A DNA stretch of 36,038 nucleotides from Nitrobacter vulgaris (GTDB taxonomy: Bacteria > Pseudomonadota > Alphaproteobacteria > Rhizobiales > Xanthobacteraceae), in contig NZ_MWPQ01000033.1 of assembly GCF_002028545.1 (NCBI RefSeq), positions 1 through 36,038 on the forward strand. The letters are read 5' to 3'. The notes below the pieces were generated by a model. It did not search any database, was not told the origin of the DNA, and saw only the letters and a list, made by a program, of their open reading frames with translations. Below, one piece after another: positions 31,492 through 36,038 of this stretch. The position numbers and the translations under genes are program-made. Each line of letters begins with the position of its first letter. Position 1 is the stretch's first letter.

Positions 31492-33930
31492 TCACCACTT
31501 GTAGGAGAGGCTTCCCGTGATGCGGCGCCGGTCGCCGTAGTAGCATGAAGTAAAACCGCCACAGCCTGCGACATAAGCGGTGTCGGCGATGTTCATAACG
31601 TTGATTGCCGCGCGCCAGTTACTCGCCCATTCGTAGTGAACGGCAAGATCACCCAGTACCACGGACGGAACGGTAAGAAGATTGGCGACGTCGGCGAAAG
31701 ATGAGCCGACATAGCGCACGCCGCCACCGAGACCAAAGCCGTCCAGCGAGCCTTCCCTGAACGTGTAGTCCGTCCATAACGAAGCAATCTGCCGCGGGAC
31801 GGTGGTCGGAACCTTACCGATCAAGGTCGGATCGAGATCCTTGCTGATGAACAGGTCGTAGTTGGTATAACTCGCAACCACTTTGAAATCGCGGGTGATA
31901 TTGGCCACGGCTTCCAGCTCGAGGCCGCGCGACGTCACCTCGCCATTCTGTCTCTGGAAAGTCGGATTGATCGGATCGACAGTCAGGGCATTCTGGCGTT
32001 TGAGGTCGAACAAAGCGATGCCGAACCGTGCGTTCAGACCAGAGGGCTGGTACTTCAAGCCGACTTCAGTCTGCACACCGGTTTCGGGTAGGAGCAAATT
32101 ACCGGCGGCATTGATGATCACGATCGGGTTGTAGCTCGTTGCATAAGAAACATAGGGTGCAACGCCATTGTCAAAGTTGTAGATCAGGCCGGCGCGGCCG
32201 GAAAACTTGCTGTCCTGTCGGGTTAAAGTAAATAGGTCGGTATAGACTTGCTTTACCCAGTCGTTGCGGCCCGACAGGACCAGCGTCAAACGATCCCACT
32301 TGATCTGGTCCTGCAGGTAGAGGCCGGCCTGCTTTTGTGTCACGCGGCCGTCCCGATAAAGCGGGCCGTCGAAGGGCGGGTTAACGCCATACACCGGATT
32401 GAGGACGTTCAGATCGGTAGCGGGCCCCATACCCTGTTTGTCGTCGAGCGCATAATGTTTTAAGTCAAGACCCATCACCGCGGTATGCCGGAACGGACCC
32501 GTCGCAAAGCGATACTCAAACTGATTGTCCTGACTGAGTTGAGTGGCATTATTGCGGGCGATGAAGGTGCCGCGCGCGATGTCGGCTGCGGCCGGAGTGG
32601 TCGCGTAGCCAAACCCGATTATGCCGTTATAGTCAGCAGCGACATTCGCAACGCGCCCGTTCTGGCGGAACGTCGCGTTGTCCGAGAGATGCTTCTCGAA
32701 TTGATAGCTGACCATTTTTTGCTGCCTGCTGTAGTCGCCGACAGAGGGGTCGCCGATAAACAGGTTCGTCGGTATTCGGCCGAACGGAGCGTCGGTCACG
32801 GTTCCGATATAAGGCAGAAAACCTTGCACCCTCGTCCTGTTCTGGGATGCCATGGCGAGCACCGTAAGCCGCGTGTCCACATCGGGTAGAAAGGTCACGG
32901 ACGGCGCGATGAAATAGTTGTCGTCGTTGACGAAGTTTGTCTGCGTGCCGCCGCGATTGACCTGGCCGACGATCCTGTAGAGAATTTTGCCGGATCCCGG
33001 CTCGGTCGTCGTGACAGGACCGCCGAAGTCAAACTGCGTGTAAGCGTTGCCGAAATTGTTGACGCCGGCCTCGATAAAGCCAAGGCGCTCGGCGGGAGGC
33101 GCCTTGCTTACGGCGTTGACCAATCCGCCCGGCGCCGATCCGCCGTACAAAATTGCTGACGGGCCGCGCAGCACTTCGACGCGCTCAAGATTGAACGGCT
33201 GCAGTTTCCAGCCGGTAAAAGTGGAACTGTAGAGCTGCAGGTTATCGAGAAAAAGCGAGTCGTTCTGCGCAAAAAATCCGCGGATAACAAACCAGTCATC
33301 GCCATGATCCTGCCCATACTGGGCAGCCACGACTCCCGGCGTATAGCGCAGGGTATCATCGAACTTCGAAACGATTTTCTGATCGCGGATTTGCTCGGCC
33401 CCAATGACTGAAATCGACTGCGGCACCTCGATCAACGGCGTATCGGTTTTCGTGGCTGTTGCGCTGCGGTTTGCAACGTAGCCCTGCACCGGCCCCCGCG
33501 CGGTCTCGCCCTGTACGTCGATGGTATCGAGCGAAATCGCTCCGGCCGGCGCCGCGCCGCCGGCCGCTGACGGCGAAACGATCGTGATCGCGTTTGGACC
33601 GGTTGCCCGCGCGACGAGGCCGGTTCCGCTCAGGATCGCCGACAACGCCTGATTAGCAGTCAGCTCACCGTGGGCGCCGCCCGTCGTTTTGCCCCGCGCG
33701 ATCGACGCATCGAACAACACCTGCATTCCGGTTTGGGCGGCCAGCCGATTCAAGGCCGTCGTCAGCGGGCCAGCAGGAATGGACATGGTCCGCGCCACGG
33801 ACGCAGGCGCATTCTGAGCAACTGCCGGCACGACGAAACCGGTTGCAAGCAGCGTCGTCCCCAACAGGAGTGATCGAGCCCGCCTCAAAATCTGTGATTG
33901 TCGCCGCTGCCCCGTTGTTTCCCCCGCCAT
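31492..33930 (-). CDS. TonB-dependent siderophore receptor with N-terminal signalling domain
   Basis: An outer membrane transporter of 812 residues from the ATG at 33930. After a signal peptide (about 15-39) comes an STN domain (about 46-117: SIPAGPLTTALNRLAAQTGM, then a second half ending NAITIV), which talks to a FecR-type regulator. The TonB box is near DTIDVQGE, the plug domain carries VPQSISVIGAEQIRDQK and VEVLRGPSAILYGGSAPGGLVN, and the 22-strand barrel ends in the terminal Trp (GSLSYKW). It is of the FpvA/FhuA-like ferrisiderophore class; the ligand is not known. An in-frame ATG at 33951 adds seven residues. It follows fecR by 225 bases, with a REP-type palindrome between. Confidence 0.93.
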   Translation of the reverse strand: MAGETTGQRRQSQILRRARSLLLGTTLLATGFVVPAVAQNAPASVARTMSIPAGPLTTALNRLAAQTGMQVLFDASIARGKTTGGAHGELTANQALSAILSGTGLVARATGPNAITIVSPSAAGGAAPAGAISLDTIDVQGETARGPVQGYVANRSATATKTDTPLIEVPQSISVIGAEQIRDQKIVSKFDDTLRYTPGVVAAQYGQDHGDDWFVIRGFFAQNDSLFLDNLQLYSSTFTGWKLQPFNLERVEVLRGPSAILYGGSAPGGLVNAVSKAPPAERLGFIEAGVNNFGNAYTQFDFGGPVTTTEPGSGKILYRIVGQVNRGGTQTNFVNDDNYFIAPSVTFLPDVDTRLTVLAMASQNRTRVQGFLPYIGTVTDAPFGRIPTNLFIGDPSVGDYSRQQKMVSYQFEKHLSDNATFRQNGRVANVAADYNGIIGFGYATTPAAADIARGTFIARNNATQLSQDNQFEYRFATGPFRHTAVMGLDLKHYALDDKQGMGPATDLNVLNPVYGVNPPFDGPLYRDGRVTQKQAGLYLQDQIKWDRLTLVLSGRNDWVKQVYTDLFTLTRQDSKFSGRAGLIYNFDNGVAPYVSYATSYNPIVIINAAGNLLLPETGVQTEVGLKYQPSGLNARFGIALFDLKRQNALTVDPINPTFQRQNGEVTSRGLELEAVANITRDFKVVASYTNYDLFISKDLDPTLIGKVPTTVPRQIASLWTDYTFREGSLDGFGLGGGVRYVGSSFADVANLLTVPSVVLGDLAVHYEWASNWRAAINVMNIADTAYVAGCGGFTSCYYGDRRRITGSLSYKW

Positions 33931-34045
33931 CGAACTCGTCCCCAAAATCATGCCGCTCCGCCGGGATGGCGGACAGTCAGCCTTTCAATGGAGTGACGAA
34001 CGAAGGGAACGCTTTGGGACTCTGGACGAGGAGGAAATTTCTCTC

Positions 34046-34137
34046 CCGTCATGCCCGGCCGTGTGCCGGGCATCCACGTCTTCACCGCATCGCAACAAGC
34101 AAGACGTGGATGGCCGGGATAAACCCGGCCATGACGG
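34046..34137. repeat. REP-type palindrome between the receptor and FecR genes
   Basis: CCGTCATGCCCGGC on the left and GCCGGGCAT/GGCCGGGATAAACCC on the right form nested inverted repeats, with CCACGTCTT...AAGACGTGG (34073-34117) at the core. I recall such elements as frequent in Bradyrhizobium and Rhodopseudomonas. Read on the minus strand it lies between two co-oriented genes and could lower expression of the downstream receptor relative to the regulator, or protect the mRNA. Confidence 0.85.
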
Positions 34138-34155
34138 AGACAAAGAAAGGATGGA

Positions 34156-35115
34156 TTATCCCCGCAGCACGATCAGCGGACCCATCCGGATCACACTAAG
34201 TCCCAGAGACTCGCGCAAGAGCGCGAGCGCCGCATCGGTATCGGTGACGGTAAATGTACCGCTGACGCGGCGTCCGGCGAGGTCCGAATTCGATATGATG
34301 ATACGCCCCGCAAAATGGCGACCTATCTCTGTCACAACGTCGGCCAACAGCGCATTGTCAACCACGAGTTGGCCCCGGCGCCACGCCAGCGCGGTATGAG
34401 TGTCGGCCTGCCGAACATCCTTCACCCTGCCGTCACGGTCATATACGGCCTGCTGGCCCTCGTTCACCCGGACCGCAGGGTCGGCGTGCGTATGAGGAGT
34501 GACCGATACAGCATGTTCGGTCACCGTCACTTCTGTTGAACTCGGATCCAGCCGGACATCGAAGGCCGTCCCGAGCGCGGTCGTCAGCCCGCCATTCGCC
34601 TCGACAACAAACGGACGATTTGTATCCTTCGCAACCTGGAAGAATGCCTGACCGCGCAGCAATGTTACCGTGCGAGTTTCTGCTGTAAATCGGTAGGAGA
34701 TGGCGGAAAAGGCGTTGAGCTGAATGGTGGTGCCATCCGCCAGTTCGATGGTCGGCATTTCTCCCGTGCCCGACCTTGCATTGGCCAGAAGCCGCATCGG
34801 GCCGTCGGAATAGACGAAGGCGCCGCCGGCGAGCGCCGCGCCGAGAATCGCAACCGCAAGCGTCTTGGCGACACGCGGGCGCGGCTTGACTTTGAAATTC
34901 CGCAGGGCCGGATCGTTCAAAATGACCGTGCGCGCTTCGCCCATCAGCCGCTCGGCCGCCTCGTACGCCGTTCTGTTCTCCTGGCCCCGGTCGAGCCACT
35001 CCTCAAATGCGCGACTTTCGTGTGCGCTTTGATTCATGTCACGATTCTTCAGCACCCAGGCAGCGGCTTCTTCATGTCGTTTGCGGCTTGCCTGCGCTGA
35101 TTGGTCGGTTGTCAT
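34156..35115 (-). CDS. FecR-family anti-sigma regulator
   Basis: FecR proteins span the inner membrane, hold the ECF sigma factor and receive the signal from the receptor's STN domain. This 319-residue protein has the N-terminal cytoplasmic DUF4880-type segment (AAAWVLKNRDMNQSAHESRA, about residues 18-37, then FEEWLDRGQENRTAYEAAER), one membrane segment (AVAILGAALAGGAFVY, about 87-102), the FecR domain (IELADGTTIQLNAFSAISYR) and a C-terminal STN-like part. The ATG at 35115 has AGGAG five bases ahead; the longer open frame to 35421 overlaps the sigma gene and is rejected. It starts 61 bases after the sigma gene stop. Confidence 0.92.
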   Translation of the reverse strand: MTTDQSAQASRKRHEEAAAWVLKNRDMNQSAHESRAFEEWLDRGQENRTAYEAAERLMGEARTVILNDPALRNFKVKPRPRVAKTLAVAILGAALAGGAFVYSDGPMRLLANARSGTGEMPTIELADGTTIQLNAFSAISYRFTAETRTVTLLRGQAFFQVAKDTNRPFVVEANGGLTTALGTAFDVRLDPSSTEVTVTEHAVSVTPHTHADPAVRVNEGQQAVYDRDGRVKDVRQADTHTALAWRRGQLVVDNALLADVVTEIGRHFAGRIIISNSDLAGRRVSGTFTVTDTDAALALLRESLGLSVIRMGPLIVLRG

Positions 35116-35176
35116 CGCGACTCCTGATCGCTTCTCACCCATCATGGAGACGGGCGAGTCCTGTTGAGAAGGACTC

Positions 35177-35737
35177 TTACTCGATACCGAGCAGGCGATC
35201 GAGGCAATGCGCGAGTGCCCGCCGAAGGTGCCGGTCGACCATATTTCGCGAGATATTGAGCTTTCGCGCGATCTGGTCGGGCTCGAGGCGGTGGAGACGG
35301 TGCAGGACGAAAACGGCGCGCCGTCGCGCCGGAAGCTCCGCAATGGCCTCGCGCAACACCGCGAGGCGAGCCTCGACCTCGAGGCCATAATCAGGCGCGG
35401 CCGTTTCGGCAGGAACCGCAAGCGCCTCGACCGCTGTTCCTGAAAAAAGGTGCTGCTCGAGCCGCGCCCGGCGCATGCGATCGATGCCGAGGTTAATCGC
35501 CGAGCGGCACAGGAAAGCGCATAATGAACGCTTGCCCTTCAGAACGTCGGGCTGTTCGGCAAGTTTGATATAGAGATCGTGGACTACATCCGAGACGAAC
35601 CCGCGTGCGCAGCCGCGGCGAAGCACCGCCGTTTTGATGTCGGCGTAGTGCGCTTCGATGGCGCGATCCAGAAGGTTGTCGCTGTCAAGAATGCCGGCCG
35701 GCGCCACGCTACGATTCCTGTCTGAGTATGCAGGCAT
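35177..35737 (-). CDS. FecI-type ECF RNA polymerase sigma factor
   Basis: A 186-residue sigma factor with sigma-2 (SDVVHDLYIKLAEQPDVL, then FLCRSAINLGIDRMRR) and sigma-4 (LPARRRAVFVLHRLHRLEPD, then KLNISRNMVDRHLRRALAHC) regions, the two parts of group 4 sigma factors. It should be released by the FecR protein on siderophore binding and drive the receptor operon. The ATG at 35737 is my choice; a TTG at 35749 and a GTG at 35707 (AGGA eight bases ahead) are alternatives. An Irr-type palindrome is 38 bases upstream, so iron status probably controls the sigma gene itself. Its genes are ordered sigma, FecR, receptor, as in the classical fec system. Confidence 0.92.
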   Translation of the reverse strand: MPAYSDRNRSVAPAGILDSDNLLDRAIEAHYADIKTAVLRRGCARGFVSDVVHDLYIKLAEQPDVLKGKRSLCAFLCRSAINLGIDRMRRARLEQHLFSGTAVEALAVPAETAAPDYGLEVEARLAVLREAIAELPARRRAVFVLHRLHRLEPDQIARKLNISRNMVDRHLRRALAHCLDRLLGIE

Positions 35738-35774
35738 ATACAGAGACAAATAAGGTGCAGCGCAAGCTCATAAC

Positions 35775-35791
35775 TTTAGATCGCATCTAAA
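35775..35791. promoter_or_regulatory. Irr-type iron control element (ICE)
   Basis: TTTAGAT-CGC-ATCTAAA is a perfect 7-3-7 palindrome that agrees with the rhizobial ICE consensus TTTAGAANNNTTCTAAA except for the seventh base on each side. It lies 38 bases upstream of the sigma gene start on the minus strand, a promoter position, suggesting regulation by Irr according to heme and iron status. Confidence 0.7.
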
Positions 35792-35940
35792 TCAGTCCCG
35801 CATTCGAAGCGGGATCAGCTCCTCTTGGCCGAGGTTAGGTCAGGAAGTCGGTGCGGAATTTGGCTTGAATGGGGGCATTATCCGCAGTAACCCACCCGCG
35901 GTTCGATGCCGCCCGTGTGCCGGATCGTAAGGGGTGAGGA

Positions 35941-36038
35941 ATGGCCAAAGCGAAATTTGAACGTAACAAGCCGCATTGCAACATTGGGACGATTGGTCAT
36001 GTTGATCATGGCAAGACGTCATTGACGGCTGCGATTAC
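35941..36038 (+). CDS. tuf: Elongation factor Tu, N-terminal part
   Basis: The frame begins [20 protein letters not shown] followed by [13 protein letters not shown], the universal EF-Tu start with the P-loop (GHVDHGKT) of the GTPase domain, and runs off the window end. EF-Tu carries aminoacyl-tRNA to the ribosome. GTGAGGA is immediately ahead of the ATG. The gene has its own promoter region in the 200-base gap to the divergent sigma gene, and no fusA or rpsG precedes it, so this is the tuf copy that stands outside the str operon or is the only copy. The rest is outside the window. Confidence 0.97.
   Translation, partial: MAKAKFERNKPHCNIGTIGHVDHGKTSLTAAI

Noticed and set aside
1-36038. CRISPR arrays, tRNA and rRNA genes
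   Set aside because: I looked for regularly spaced repeats and for tRNA- or rRNA-like segments in the intergenic gaps and saw none; a short tRNA could be missed without a search tool.

Overview
The window reads as chromosome of an alphaproteobacterium of the Bradyrhizobiaceae/Nitrobacteraceae group (Bradyrhizobium, Rhodopseudomonas, Nitrobacter, Afipia). The evidence is the high GC content, the DUF1476 (F1-ATPase zeta-type inhibitor) gene, the purC-purS-purQ-purL-bolA-grxD gene order, PAS_5 and DUF2336 proteins, CtrA-type TTAA-N7-TTAA boxes, an Irr-type iron box, and families of palindromic intergenic repeats that I recall as typical of this group. The genus cannot be fixed from the sequence alone.

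Layout. 1-1,650: the 3' end of an IS5-type transposase has cut a small helix-turn-helix gene; then comes cyanase (cynS) behind a near-perfect sigma-54 promoter, and the convergent DUF1476 gene. 1,983-11,881: a purine and redox block, purC, purS, purQ, [P450], purL, [Gly/Tyr-rich secreted protein and repeats], bolA, [egtD and egtB on the minus strand], grxD. The bracketed items interrupt what is usually a compact gene order; egtB/egtD make ergothioneine. 12,246-14,404: PepSY protein, rpsD, murI. 14,750-20,747: PAS_5 protein, a repeat-bearing membrane protein, rhomboid protease, CBS protein, patatin phospholipase, an exported beta-rich protein, yidD. 21,012-23,905: periplasmic ClpP-like protein, IscU/NifU-like scaffold, folE behind a likely THF-II (folE motif) riboswitch, hisI. 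24,056-29,251: lytic transglycosylase, DUF2336 protein, a CheY-like receiver with an HPt partner, NAD kinase. 29,552-31,323: small exported His-rich protein, lipoprotein, Omp25-like porin. 31,492-35,737: a FecI/FecR/FecA-type iron uptake cassette with an Irr-type box upstream of the sigma gene. 35,941 to the end: start of tuf.

How the parts work together. PurC, PurS, PurQ and PurL act in purine synthesis (PurS, PurQ and PurL form one FGAM synthase). BolA and GrxD form a [2Fe-2S] trafficking pair, and the IscU-like scaffold handles Fe-S elsewhere. The ECF sigma factor, anti-sigma regulator and TonB receptor form one surface-signalling circuit for siderophore uptake. CtrA-like boxes precede the PAS_5 gene or a possible small RNA, the transglycosylase, and the DUF2336 gene, which hints at shared cell-cycle or motility control.

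The window is rich in small repeats: four copies of one palindromic element (three in convergent intergenic gaps, one in frame inside the DUF2336 gene), two MITE-like elements, a REP-type palindrome, a triple 23-24 bp repeat, and two in-frame protein repeat arrays. I found no rRNA, tRNA or CRISPR array.
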